Shown here: piece by piece, positions 1-13,513 of the stretch
Layout: each line of letters begins with the position of its first letter
Numbering within the stretch: the stretch's first letter is position 1
Source of the DNA: Chloroflexota bacterium
GTDB taxonomy: Bacteria > Chloroflexota > Dehalococcoidia > UBA2979
Assembly: GCA_003228125.1 (NCBI GenBank)
Contig: QGNP01000007.1
Location: 1 to 54,782, forward strand
DNA length: 54,782 nt
Direction: 5' to 3'
The notes under the pieces: model-generated
Database searches by the model: none
What the model was told of the DNA's origin: nothing
The model's input: the letters and a program-made list of their open reading frames with translations, nothing else
Made by a program: the position numbers and the translations under genes

Positions 1-100
1 CGATAGTTCCCTTAAGCCAGGTATCATAGTTGGGACTAGAAATTGCTTCAGATAAAGACTTTAGAGAGTCTTCCCAAAGCTGAGATGCATCAATTTTCAC
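1..100 (-). CDS. dnaA: Chromosomal replication initiator DnaA, N-terminal fragment (truncated by window start)
   Basis: Reverse strand from GTG at 100-98 reads MKIDASQLWEDSLKSLSEAISSPNYDTWLKGTI, matching the DnaA domain I pattern (W..L..L...IS.P.(F/Y)(E/D)TWL). GGAG lies just upstream of the GTG. Not in the supplied ORF track. Confidence 0.85.
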   Translation of the reverse strand, partial: MKIDASQLWEDSLKSLSEAISSPNYDTWLKGTI

Positions 101-400
101 GGTTTCTCCAGATAATTTTTAGGACGGACTATATGTTTAAAGTAAGACATAGTTATCCACAAACTAACAACAACATGTGGATAACTATGTATATTATTAA
201 TGCGTTCTATGCCTTGAGAAAGTAAACAAAGAAAATAATTTGTTTGTTTGAAATCTCCCCACCGAATCAAACTTTATAACTTGTTTGAATTGATTACAAT
301 AACTTTTTGTAAGTAATTTAATTAATTTTTTTTAAAAAGAATTAATTTGATAATCTAACCTATTTTTTTTTTATGTAGTAACCTCAACTATGCAAAAAAG
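101..400. other. oriC: Putative chromosomal replication origin (oriC)
   Basis: Intergenic region upstream of dnaA with TTATCCACA (153-161) and TGTGGATAA (176-184) inside a perfect inverted repeat CATAGTTATCCACA/TGTGGATAACTATG (148-161/176-189), followed by a very A+T-rich stretch (~281-375). Confidence 0.75.
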
Positions 401-406
401 GGAATA

Positions 407-1180
407 ATGACTAAAAAAATTTTCGTAATTGATATTGGTAATTCAACTATATCTATAGGTATTTTTGAAAATAAATCTTTGTATCAATCGATGAGGTTTG
501 CTACAAATAAAGATTTTCTTTCTACTGAGTATCAGTTGATGATCCAGGCAAGTTTTAAACAAAAAAAAATAATGGAAAATGATTTTGAAGGTGCAATATT
601 ATCATCAACGGTTCCATCATTAATTTCTACATTTACACAAGTTGTAGAGAATATATTTAATTTTAAACCATTAATTGTTGGTCCGGGTATCAAAACGGGA
701 TTAAAAATTAAATATGACAACCCTAAGGAAATAGGTCCAGATAGAATTTTACATGCAGTTGCTGGGCTGGATGTTTTTTCTGCTCCTTTAATTATTGTCG
801 ATCTAGGCACTGGCTTAGTTTTTGATATTATCAATAACAAAGGAGAGTATGCAGGAGGCGCCATTGCACCAGGGCTTTCTGTTGCAGCCAATGCTCTGTT
901 TGACAGAGGATCAATGTTAAATACCATTCAAATTGAAAAACCAGAAAATGTTATTGGGACAAATACACAGGCCGCGTTGCGTTCTGGAATTTATTATGGT
1001 TATTTAGAGTTGATAAAAGGCCTTGTAGCAATAATGAAAAAAGAATTAGAAGAAGATGTTAAAGTTATAGGAACAGGCGGAGACATTAATATTTTTATTG
1101 ACGATCAAATTATTTTTGATCATGTTGATATTGATCTTAATTTAAAAGGGTTGGCTTTATTGTATTTTATGAATAAATAA
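407..1180 (+). CDS. coaX: Type III pantothenate kinase
   Basis: ORF with DIGNST, GPDRILHAVAG, DLGTGLVFD and GGAIAPGL motifs. Confidence 0.9.
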   Translation: MTKKIFVIDIGNSTISIGIFENKSLYQSMRFATNKDFLSTEYQLMIQASFKQKKIMENDFEGAILSSTVPSLISTFTQVVENIFNFKPLIVGPGIKTGLKIKYDNPKEIGPDRILHAVAGLDVFSAPLIIVDLGTGLVFDIINNKGEYAGGAIAPGLSVAANALFDRGSMLNTIQIEKPENVIGTNTQAALRSGIYYGYLELIKGLVAIMKKELEEDVKVIGTGGDINIFIDDQIIFDHVDIDLNLKGLALLYFMNK

Positions 1181-1188
1181 GGAATAAA

Positions 1189-2385
1189 ATGAGAGAATCT
1201 TTATTGCACAATAAAACAATCTTGCTCGGGGTAACTGGATCTATTGCTTCATATAAAGCTGTTGATATTGCTAGCCAATTAGTTAAAGAAGGTGCAAATG
1301 TTACAGTGGCCATAACGGAGGCAGCGACTAAATTTATTACTCCTTTTACTTTTAAAACTATTACTGGCAATGTACCTTTTTATGACATGTGGGACATTAA
1401 TGCCCCTTCTAGAGAAATGCATATTGAGTTATCTCATAAAGCAGATCTTATGATAGTTGCCCCAGCTACTGCTTCAACTATTGCTTCTATTGCATATGGG
1501 CTAGCTGATGACAGTGTGGCCCTTTGTGCTTTGGCAAGCAAGGCTCCTCTGTTAATTGCTCCAGCAATGGATCATCAAATGTGGTCTCACTCAACAACTG
1601 AATCAAATGTTAATAAAATGATAGAAAAAAATATTGATATTATTGGTCCAGAATATGGAAGGCTAGCATCGGGAGAGCTTGGCTTAGGTAGGTTAGCGAG
1701 CACTATGAATATTATTGGTGCCGCAAAACATAAATTAGGAAAAATAAGCGGAGATCTTGTTGGTTGTCGTATTATAGTAACTGCTGGAGGAACCAGAGAA
1801 CCTATGGATCCAGTTCGATATTTAGGTAATCGATCGAGCGGAAAGATGGGTTATGCTGTTGCAGAAGCAGCAAGAGACAGAGGAGCTGATGTTGTTTTAA
1901 TTAGTTCTGTAGAAAGAGGCGCTATTAATGGTGTTCAATTAGTTAATGTAGAAACAACTCAAGACATGATGGATGAGGTTCATAAACAAGTTAATTCTGC
2001 CGATGCTATTATTATGGCAGCTGCAGTTAGTGATTTTAAATTTAATAGAGTTCAAAGCACTAAGATAAAAAGCAAACACAAAGACATTAATATTCACTTG
2101 ATGCCTAATCCAGATATTATCGCAAGTGTGGGAGACGGAATAGTGAAGGTTGCTTTTGCTGCAGAGTTAGAAAATATTATTGAACACGCAACAGAAAAAT
2201 TACAAAACAAAAAAGTTGATTTTGTAGTTGCAAATGATGTTGGAAGCAAAGAATCTGGTTTTAATTCTGATAATAATCAAGTAACTATTATACAAAAAAA
2301 TGGCAATATAGATAAATTGCCCCTGTTATCTAAAATAGATGTAGGTCATGAGATACTTGATCGGCTTATTAACTATTTTAAATAA
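1189..2385 (+). CDS. coaBC: Bifunctional phosphopantothenoylcysteine decarboxylase/phosphopantothenate-cysteine ligase
   Basis: LGVTGSIASYKA flavoprotein domain, APAMDHQMW, and TAGGTREPMDPVRYLGNRSSGKMGYA CoaB domain. Confidence 0.93.
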   Translation: MRESLLHNKTILLGVTGSIASYKAVDIASQLVKEGANVTVAITEAATKFITPFTFKTITGNVPFYDMWDINAPSREMHIELSHKADLMIVAPATASTIASIAYGLADDSVALCALASKAPLLIAPAMDHQMWSHSTTESNVNKMIEKNIDIIGPEYGRLASGELGLGRLASTMNIIGAAKHKLGKISGDLVGCRIIVTAGGTREPMDPVRYLGNRSSGKMGYAVAEAARDRGADVVLISSVERGAINGVQLVNVETTQDMMDEVHKQVNSADAIIMAAAVSDFKFNRVQSTKIKSKHKDINIHLMPNPDIIASVGDGIVKVAFAAELENIIEHATEKLQNKKVDFVVANDVGSKESGFNSDNNQVTIIQKNGNIDKLPLLSKIDVGHEILDRLINYFK

Positions 2386-3882
2386 TTAATAAGAAAGCAA
2401 TAAGTGCACTAATGTTCTTACTGGGTTACCAGACATTCCTTTTGACCATTCTCCTTTTGATTGCTTCACGGTCATTACTCCAGCAATGTCCATATGAATC
2501 CAAGGTGTATTACCAATAAATTTTTCAAGAAATTTAGCTGCTGTAATAGATCCAGCTTCTCGTTCACCAACATTTTTTATATCAGCTACATTGGAAACGA
2601 TCATTTTTCCGTAAGCTTCATCTAAAGGAAAGCGCCATATTGGTTCATTTGCTTTAGTACTTGCAGATACTAGTTTTTCAAATAATTTATCATTATTTGA
2701 AAAAACGCCGGTGCGAACAGATCCTAGTGAAACTGTCATTGCTCCAGTTAAGGTGGCTATATCAATAATTGCTGAACTTTTTTCTTTTACTGCATATGAA
2801 AGTGCATCTGCTAGGACAAGTCTGCCTTCAGCATCAGTATTGAGCACTTCAATTGATTGTCCGTCCATAGCGTATACGACGTCACCAGGCTTTGTTGCTT
2901 TGCCCCCAGGCATATTCTCAGTACAAGGAGCAATACCAATAATATTTAATTTGGGCTTTAATTCTCCAATGGCTTGCATGACGCCTAAAACTGTAGCAGC
3001 CCCAGACATGTCACCTTTCATTTCATCCATTCCCGCACTTGGTTTTAGTGAAATACCTCCGGTGTCGAAAGTAATGCCTTTGCCTACAATTGCAACAGGT
3101 TTATTAGTCGCTTCTTTATGTTGATATTTTAATATAATAAATTTTGGCTCTTCGTTGGATCCTGAAGCAACAGAGAGATAAGAGCCCATTTTAAGTTCTT
3201 TTGCAGCATTTTTATTTATAATTTCACATTGCAGACTGTGTTTATCTGCAATATCTAAAGCAATTTCAGCTAGTTTGGATGGAGTCATATAATTTGCTGG
3301 TTCATTAGCAAGGTCTTTAGTTAAGTTTGCAGCTTGTGCAAAAATTAATCCTTGCTTTATCAATTTATCTATAGTTTTTAAGTTAATGTGACTAATGCCA
3401 TGAAAAGTGACATCGTTAATTGTTATAGGCTTGTCTTTTGCGTGTGTTTTATGTTTTGTGAATTGATATTGACTCAATCCAATAGCCTCAGCAATAGCAT
3501 GAATTGCATCATTCTTTTTTTGTGAATTTATGAGTAAGTTGCTAATATCAAAAGCTGCACTTGTTAATTTAAAATTATTTATAGTTCGACATACAGAAGC
3601 AATTTGAGTTCTTAAATTATCTATAGTGATTTTTTTTTCATCACCCAAACCTACTATAAATAATTGCTTTGCATTGAATTCACCTAAGAGGTTTATGGTT
3701 GTTATTTTTCCAATTTCAGTCTTTATGTCGCCAGATTTCAAAAGCGCTGTTAATTTTTTCTTTAATTTGATATCAATAGATTTTAAATCACTGCTAAAAG
3801 TTTTTTGATTATTAAATATTGATATAACGTAAGCATCTGCTTTTTCTTGGATAAGTTTATTTTTTTTATAAATTAAATTCAT
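2386..3882 (-). CDS. pepA: Leucyl aminopeptidase (M17)
   Basis: VGKGITFDTGGISLKPSAGMDEMKGDMSGAA and NTDAEGRLVLADAL. The ORF is open to 3960, but MNLIYKKN at 3882 is the likelier start. Confidence 0.92.
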   Translation of the reverse strand: MNLIYKKNKLIQEKADAYVISIFNNQKTFSSDLKSIDIKLKKKLTALLKSGDIKTEIGKITTINLLGEFNAKQLFIVGLGDEKKITIDNLRTQIASVCRTINNFKLTSAAFDISNLLINSQKKNDAIHAIAEAIGLSQYQFTKHKTHAKDKPITINDVTFHGISHINLKTIDKLIKQGLIFAQAANLTKDLANEPANYMTPSKLAEIALDIADKHSLQCEIINKNAAKELKMGSYLSVASGSNEEPKFIILKYQHKEATNKPVAIVGKGITFDTGGISLKPSAGMDEMKGDMSGAATVLGVMQAIGELKPKLNIIGIAPCTENMPGGKATKPGDVVYAMDGQSIEVLNTDAEGRLVLADALSYAVKEKSSAIIDIATLTGAMTVSLGSVRTGVFSNNDKLFEKLVSASTKANEPIWRFPLDEAYGKMIVSNVADIKNVGEREAGSITAAKFLEKFIGNTPWIHMDIAGVMTVKQSKGEWSKGMSGNPVRTLVHLLLSY

Positions 3883-4001
3883 GTATGACCCCTGTATTGT
3901 TTTTTGTAAGATACGATATTCTATAAATAAATAAAACAACTTTAACATTAATTTTGCCATTGCTTGAAAAATCTTACTATGCTAGCCTCAATTAGTGAAA
4001 G

Positions 4002-4035
4002 TAGAGAACTAATTAAAATAGAGAACTAAGTAAAG
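4002..4035 (+). repeat. 17-bp tandem duplication in the rpsO leader
   Basis: TAGAGAACTAATTAAAA followed by TAGAGAACTAAGTAAAG (2 mismatches). Confidence 0.85.
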
Positions 4036-4046
4036 AAAACAATATA

Positions 4047-4313
4047 ATGGTTGACTTATTAGGTAAAGAAATAAAAATTGATGAATTCAGTAGACATGAA
4101 AAAGACACTGGATCGCCTGAATTTCAGATTGCGTTGTTAACAAAAAGAATACAGATGCTTACTGGGCATTTGAAAAGTCATGCTCATGATTATTCTACAA
4201 GGCGTGGGTTGTTAAAAGTCGTAGGAAAAAGAAGAAAACTATTGAAATATTTGAGTAAAAAAAATGTTTCTAAATATAATGAAATCTTATCTAGCTTGTC
4301 TTTAAGAAGATAA
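4047..4313 (+). CDS. rpsO: 30S ribosomal protein S15
   Basis: 88 aa with [16 protein letters not shown]...[28 protein letters not shown]. Confidence 0.97.
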   Translation: MVDLLGKEIKIDEFSRHEKDTGSPEFQIALLTKRIQMLTGHLKSHAHDYSTRRGLLKVVGKRRKLLKYLSKKNVSKYNEILSSLSLRR

Positions 4314-4338
4314 TCAATTCTTTAAGAAGTTAATCAAT
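4299..4338 (+). repeat. 20-bp tandem duplication spanning the rpsO stop codon
   Basis: TCTTTAAGAAGATAATCAAT then TCTTTAAGAAGTTAATCAAT (1 mismatch). Confidence 0.9.
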
Positions 4339-4438
4339 TAACTCAGATCTATTTTATTTTTCTTTGCATAATTTAATTTGTGCATGGGGGAAGCTAGTAT
4401 TTTTTGCTTAGAAACATAATAAATGAAAAGGAACAGAA

Positions 4439-6691
4439 ATGAACGAAACAAAAACATTTGAATTGAAATTAGGACAACGAGTTTTAAAAGTAGAATTAGG
4501 AAAAATTGCTCAACAAGCAAATGGTTCTTGCACTATACAATTACAAGATACGTTGCTTTTAGTTACTGCAGCTGATGGAGATCCAAGACCAGGTACAGAT
4601 TTTTTCCCATTGACAGTTGATTTTGAAGAGAGAATGTATGCAATAGGTAAAATACCAGGGTCCTTTTTTAAACGTGAAGGAAGAGCTGGTAACGATGCTA
4701 TTTTAGCAGCAAGAATGACTGACAGGCCAATTCGTCCAATGTTTCCTAAAGGATATATTAGAGACGTCCACATTGTTTGCACTGTAATGTCGTCAGATAG
4801 AGAAAATCAAGCAGATGTTTTGGGTACGATTGGAGCATCGATTGCTCTAGGTCTTTCAACACTGCCTTTTGAAGGACCGGTTTCTTCAGTCCGTGTTGGA
4901 AAAATCGATGGAGAGTTAATTGCTTTTCCTACATATGCCGAAATTGAAGAATCAGATTTAGAGCTTATTGTTTCTGGAAACAAAGACTCTATTTTAATGA
5001 TTGAAGCTGGGGCAAAAGAAGTTTCTGAAGACGCATTAATAGAAGCTATTAGTTTTGCAGAAGATATTATTGCTGCTCTTAATGATTTTCAAGAGAGTAT
5101 TTTTAAAGAATATAAAATAGAAAAAGACAAATTTGAAATTAAAGAAATTAATAGTGAATTAATTCAAAATATAAAAAATAAAGTTAAGGCTTTGCCCAGC
5201 GACTTGTCAGGTTCGTTGAATCAAGAAGGGTTTAGTGGAGTCAATGCTCTATGTTTATCAATATATAATCAAATTAAAGAAGAGGCAGGATTTGAAGATA
5301 CTGAATTCAATGACACTAAGGCAATAGTTGAGAAAGAACTCAAATTGTTATTTAGAAGCAAGGTGATTAATGAAGGGATAAGAATTGATGGAAGAAAAGT
5401 CGATGAAATCCGTCAGTTGAGTGCAGAGGTAGGTTTTTTACCCAGAGTTCATGGTTCAGGGTTGTTTGATAGAGGTGAAACGCAAGTTTTATCGGTTGTA
5501 ACATTAGGTAATATTGCTGAAAAACAACGGCTAGATAACATTTCACCGGGAGAGCATAAAAGATATATGCATCATTATAATTTTCCTCCTTTTTCTGTCG
5601 GTGAGGCTGGATTTATGAGGGGACCAGGAAGACGTGAAATTGGACATGGCATGTTATCAGAAAAAGCACTATTGCCAGTTTTGCCATCTGAAGAAGATTT
5701 TCCATATGCAATTCGTGTTGTATCTGATGTGTTGTCATCAAATGGGTCCACATCTCAGGCTTCAATATGCGGGTCATCGTTATCATTAATGGATGCTGGA
5801 GTACCTATTACTTCTCCAGTTGCAGGTATAGCGATGGGTCTATTTACTGATTCTGATAGTGATAAATATGAAATTTTAACTGATATAGCAGGCCTTGAAG
5901 ATGCTTTTGGAGACATGGACTTTAAAATAGCTGGATCTAATAAAGGCATTACTGCAATTCAGCTTGATATAAAATTGAAAAAACTTCCTGAGGGTTTTAT
6001 GGTTGATGTTTTTAGTAGAGCTAAAAATGCAAGAGAAAAAATTCTTAGCATTATGGAAGTAGCAATAAATAAGCCTAGGTCTGAAGTTTCTGAATTTGCT
6101 CCATCAATAGAAATTATTACTGTACCCAAAGAAAAGATAGGCGCAGTTATTGGACAAGGAGGAAAAGTTATTAGATCCATTGAAGAAGATTTTGAATGTA
6201 CAGTTAACATTGAAGATGAAGGAGTCATTCATATTTCAGGATTGAAAGAAAATGCATTTAAAGCCAAAGAATTTATTTTAGAACTTGTTACTGATCCAGA
6301 GGTCGGTAATGAATATAAAGGTAAAGTGGTTAGAGTTACAGATTTTGGTGCTTTTGTTAATATTCTTCCAGGAAAAGATGGCTTAGTTCATATTTCAGCG
6401 TTAGATACCGAAAGAGTTGAAAAAGTGACAGATATCACTAATGAGGGTGATGAAATGGATGTAAAGATTGTTGAAGTTGATAATTTAGGAAGAATAAATT
6501 TAACTAGAATTATTAATGGTGTTCCAGTGGAAGTCATAAAAAAGGATAATAAAAAAAATAGTAATTTTAAAAAGAACGATTCTGGGAACGATCGAAACAA
6601 AAATGGTCGTTCTAGAAATTTTAAAAAAACAACTGAAAAGGAAAACAATCAAAAAGAAAATAATGATAAAGGTGGAGAAAGAAGCTGGTAA
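4439..6691 (+). CDS. pnp: Polyribonucleotide nucleotidyltransferase
   Basis: Two RNase PH domains, KH (IGAVIGQGGKVIRSI), S1 (GNEYKGKVVRVTDFGAFVNI), and an Asn/Lys-rich C-terminal tail. Confidence 0.96.
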   Translation: MNETKTFELKLGQRVLKVELGKIAQQANGSCTIQLQDTLLLVTAADGDPRPGTDFFPLTVDFEERMYAIGKIPGSFFKREGRAGNDAILAARMTDRPIRPMFPKGYIRDVHIVCTVMSSDRENQADVLGTIGASIALGLSTLPFEGPVSSVRVGKIDGELIAFPTYAEIEESDLELIVSGNKDSILMIEAGAKEVSEDALIEAISFAEDIIAALNDFQESIFKEYKIEKDKFEIKEINSELIQNIKNKVKALPSDLSGSLNQEGFSGVNALCLSIYNQIKEEAGFEDTEFNDTKAIVEKELKLLFRSKVINEGIRIDGRKVDEIRQLSAEVGFLPRVHGSGLFDRGETQVLSVVTLGNIAEKQRLDNISPGEHKRYMHHYNFPPFSVGEAGFMRGPGRREIGHGMLSEKALLPVLPSEEDFPYAIRVVSDVLSSNGSTSQASICGSSLSLMDAGVPITSPVAGIAMGLFTDSDSDKYEILTDIAGLEDAFGDMDFKIAGSNKGITAIQLDIKLKKLPEGFMVDVFSRAKNAREKILSIMEVAINKPRSEVSEFAPSIEIITVPKEKIGAVIGQGGKVIRSIEEDFECTVNIEDEGVIHISGLKENAFKAKEFILELVTDPEVGNEYKGKVVRVTDFGAFVNILPGKDGLVHISALDTERVEKVTDITNEGDEMDVKIVEVDNLGRINLTRIINGVPVEVIKKDNKKNSNFKKNDSGNDRNKNGRSRNFKKTTEKENNQKENNDKGGERSW

Positions 6692-6741
6692 ACGTATAAG
6701 CTAATATAAAAGATGTTACATATTAGTTTTTGGAGTTTTTT

Positions 6742-7527
6742 TTGAAGAAGGTGATTGTTTCAGGTTTAGGTAAAATGGGTGCTCAATTAATTAAAACTAT
6801 TGAGCAACAAGAAGGCATGAGAGTTGTTGCTATTATAGAGCCCATTCAAGAGATTCCTTTTTATAAAACTAATTTAAAACAATATCCAGTTTTTAAAAAA
6901 GCAGAGAATGCTTTTAAGGATCACCAAGCAGATGTTGTTGTAGATTTTTCAAACTCAGTTTTTACTGCAATGTTGGCACCTTTGGTTTTTAAAGCAAAAA
7001 TGAGATTTGTAGTAGGAACTTCTAATCTATCTCAAAAAACCATTGCATTAATACAAACTGCTAGTAAAAAGCACCAACTTGGTTGCGTGATTGCTCCTAA
7101 TTTTGCTCTAGGTGCCGTGTTAATGATGCATTTTAGTGAGAAAGCAGCAGCCTTTTATGAAGTAGCTGAAATTATTGAAAAACACCATGATGAAAAGATA
7201 GATTCTCCTTCTGGAACCGCAATGGAAACCGCAGAACGAATGATTAAGAATAATCCGAAGCCATTTAAATCAAATGTTTCAAAACATGAAAAAGTAGCTA
7301 ATGCTCGAGGAGGTGAAGTAAATGGGATACGATTACATTCAATAAGATTGCCTGGAGTTATTGCAGGACAACAGGTGATTTTAAGTGGAGAGGAAGAGGA
7401 ACTAACCATTTCTCATAATTCTATTGGACGTAAATCATTTATGCCTGGTATTATTTTAGCAATAAAACATGTGTTCAGTCATGATGATTATGTCTTTGGC
7501 CTTGATAAAATATTGAAAATAAATTAA
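6742..7527 (+). CDS. dapB: 4-hydroxy-tetrahydrodipicolinate reductase
   Basis: VSGLGKMGAQLIK, EIIEKHHDEKIDSPSGTA. TTG at 6742 preceded by GGAG is preferred over the track start at 6730. Confidence 0.9.
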   Translation: MKKVIVSGLGKMGAQLIKTIEQQEGMRVVAIIEPIQEIPFYKTNLKQYPVFKKAENAFKDHQADVVVDFSNSVFTAMLAPLVFKAKMRFVVGTSNLSQKTIALIQTASKKHQLGCVIAPNFALGAVLMMHFSEKAAAFYEVAEIIEKHHDEKIDSPSGTAMETAERMIKNNPKPFKSNVSKHEKVANARGGEVNGIRLHSIRLPGVIAGQQVILSGEEEELTISHNSIGRKSFMPGIILAIKHVFSHDDYVFGLDKILKIN

Positions 7528-7539
7528 AAAATTGGTGAC

Positions 7540-8568
7540 ATGGAAAATATGTATAATTTAGCTATTGTCGGAGCAACGGGTGCAGTAGGAAAAAAATTGC
7601 TGCAAGTATTAAATGAAAGAAATTTTCCAATTCGTAATATTCATTTTTTTGCTTCTTCAAGATCTGAAGGTAAAACTATTAATTTTCAAAATAAAAATAT
7701 TGTAGTGGAAACAATTAAAGAGAGCTCTTTTCAAGATATTGACATTGTTTTTTGTTCGGCGACAAATGAAATTTCTAAAAAAATAGGACCTATGGTTCGT
7801 AATGCAAAAAGCATCTTAATAGATGACAGCAGTGTGTTTAGAATGGATGATGATGTCCCGTTGATTGTTCCAGAAATTAATCCAGAAGATATAGATGGGC
7901 ATACTGGAATAATGTCTATTCCTAATTGCACGACTACTCCATTAGTTATGGTGCTGAATGCTCTTAAAGAATTTGCAAAAATTGTCAAAGTTAATGTTTC
8001 AACATACCAAGCTGTATCAGGTGCAGGTTCTGCAGCTATAAATGAATTAAATAAACAATTGGAAGAAATTGTACAAAATAAGAAACCTACAATTAGTGTT
8101 TTTACACATCAAATAGCTTTGAATGCAATTCCACAAGTTGATATTTTTGAAAAAAATAATTATACAAAAGAAGAGATGAAAATTGTCAATGAAAGTAGAA
8201 AAATATTGCACGAAGACATGTTGCCTATCTCTGCTACATGTGTCAGAATTCCAACAGCAATAGGGCATTGCGAATCAGTTAGTGTTGAATTTGATGAAGA
8301 TATTGACTTAAGTAAAATCATTGATCTATTATCACATCAATCTGGTTTAATCATTTCAGACTTAGATGATATTTTAAAATATCCAACTCCGTTGAACACT
8401 GAAAATGATCACAATGTGTATATTGGCAGAATTAGAGAAGATTTAGCAACCAAAAAAGGATTATTGTTTTGGATAGTTGCAGATAATCTTTTAAAAGGAG
8501 CCGCGACGAATGCTGTTCAAATTGCTGAGACAGTGATATTGAGAAAGAAAATACAGGCTAGGATTTAA
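7540..8568 (+). CDS. asd: Aspartate-semialdehyde dehydrogenase
   Basis: AIVGATGAVGKKLLQVL, IPNCTTTPLVMVL, YQAVSGAGSAAINEL. Confidence 0.93.
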   Translation: MENMYNLAIVGATGAVGKKLLQVLNERNFPIRNIHFFASSRSEGKTINFQNKNIVVETIKESSFQDIDIVFCSATNEISKKIGPMVRNAKSILIDDSSVFRMDDDVPLIVPEINPEDIDGHTGIMSIPNCTTTPLVMVLNALKEFAKIVKVNVSTYQAVSGAGSAAINELNKQLEEIVQNKKPTISVFTHQIALNAIPQVDIFEKNNYTKEEMKIVNESRKILHEDMLPISATCVRIPTAIGHCESVSVEFDEDIDLSKIIDLLSHQSGLIISDLDDILKYPTPLNTENDHNVYIGRIREDLATKKGLLFWIVADNLLKGAATNAVQIAETVILRKKIQARI

Positions 8569-8571
8569 TTA

Positions 8572-9468
8572 ATGAACATTGATAGGCGTATGATAACAGC
8601 AATGGTTACGCCTATGCTGTTATCAGGAGAGGTAGATTTAGGAGCTTGTGCTGAATTAGCAAGAATACTTGTTCAGCAGGGCTCAGAAGGACTTGTGGTA
8701 ACAGGAACCACTGGAGAATCACCAACTCTTTCAAATGAAGAAAAACAATCAATATGGAAATCTGTTAAATCTGCCGTAGGTCCAGAAGTAGCAATAATTG
8801 CCGGAGCTACGAATTATTCTACAAAAGAATCAATTGCAGGTGCAGAAGCAGCTTTATCAGCAGGCGCAGATGCTATTTTACTTACTGTGCCTTATTATAA
8901 TAAGCCAACACAGGCTGGTTTATATGAACATTTTAAAGCCATTGCTTCCGCAGTTCCTTTACCATGTATTCTGTATAATGTTCCTTCAAGAACAAGTTTA
9001 AATATGACAGCTGAAACAACAATACAATTATCTGAGGTGTCTAACATTGTTGGCATTAAAGAAGCTTCTGGAAATTTAGATCAGATTGCTAGAATTATAA
9101 ATAAGACCGAGGATAATTTTAAAGTTTGGTCTGGTAATGACGCTGATACTTTATCAGTAGTAGCCTTAGGTGGATATGGTGTAATTTCTGTCGCATCTCA
9201 TTTTGTTAGCAAGCAAATTAAAGAGATGATTGATTTTTTATTAAAAAGCGACCTTAAATCTGCAAATCATATTAATGGTCAATTAATTACTTTATATGAT
9301 GCTTTATTTCAAGAAAGTAATCCTATCCCGACTAAATGGGCCTTAAATCATCTTGGTTTTCAGGCTGGGAAACCAAGAATGCCTTTAATGGATCCAAGTC
9401 AAAATACTAAAAAAATACTTGTTTCTGAATTGAATAAATTTGATATAAAATTTTATAAAAAAAATTAA
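8572..9468 (+). CDS. dapA: 4-hydroxy-tetrahydrodipicolinate synthase
   Basis: GTTGESPTLSNEEK, YYNKPTQAGLYEHF, LYNVPSRT, GIKEASGNLDQ. Confidence 0.94.
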   Translation: MNIDRRMITAMVTPMLLSGEVDLGACAELARILVQQGSEGLVVTGTTGESPTLSNEEKQSIWKSVKSAVGPEVAIIAGATNYSTKESIAGAEAALSAGADAILLTVPYYNKPTQAGLYEHFKAIASAVPLPCILYNVPSRTSLNMTAETTIQLSEVSNIVGIKEASGNLDQIARIINKTEDNFKVWSGNDADTLSVVALGGYGVISVASHFVSKQIKEMIDFLLKSDLKSANHINGQLITLYDALFQESNPIPTKWALNHLGFQAGKPRMPLMDPSQNTKKILVSELNKFDIKFYKKN

Positions 9469-9493
9469 TTTACTTAGTTGATTTATGTTATCG

Positions 9494-11297
<1,804 letters not shown>

Positions 11298-11467
11298 TTA
11301 TTATTTCCTTATGAAAATTATATTTTTTTATTTACGATTTTTGTTATAAACAAACCTTATTTAATTTACTGGGTTAGATAATTAATTGCAAATTCTGTTT
11401 CAATTTTTTATGATAAAAAAAAATAATTGAAAAAAATATTTTAATCATTAAATCAAAAAAGTCGTTT

Positions 11468-13417
<1,950 letters not shown>

Positions 13418-13513
13418 CTAAAAGATATTTTTAGATATTATAGATACTATAGCATTAGAATTTAAACTGCTCAATCAGATTTATTTATTACATAGCTAGA
13501 AAATTATACATAT

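Noticed and set aside
43-225. 60-aa + strand ORF at the window start
   Set aside because: Overlaps the reverse-strand dnaA start and the inverted DnaA boxes; low-complexity translation, no recognisable domain.
532-927. 131-aa minus-strand ORF inside coaX (and similar antisense ORFs such as 2711-3124, 5959-6228, 30750-31100, 45307-45555)
   Set aside because: Shadow ORFs antisense to clear conserved genes; compositions look like reverse-complement translations, with no family motifs.
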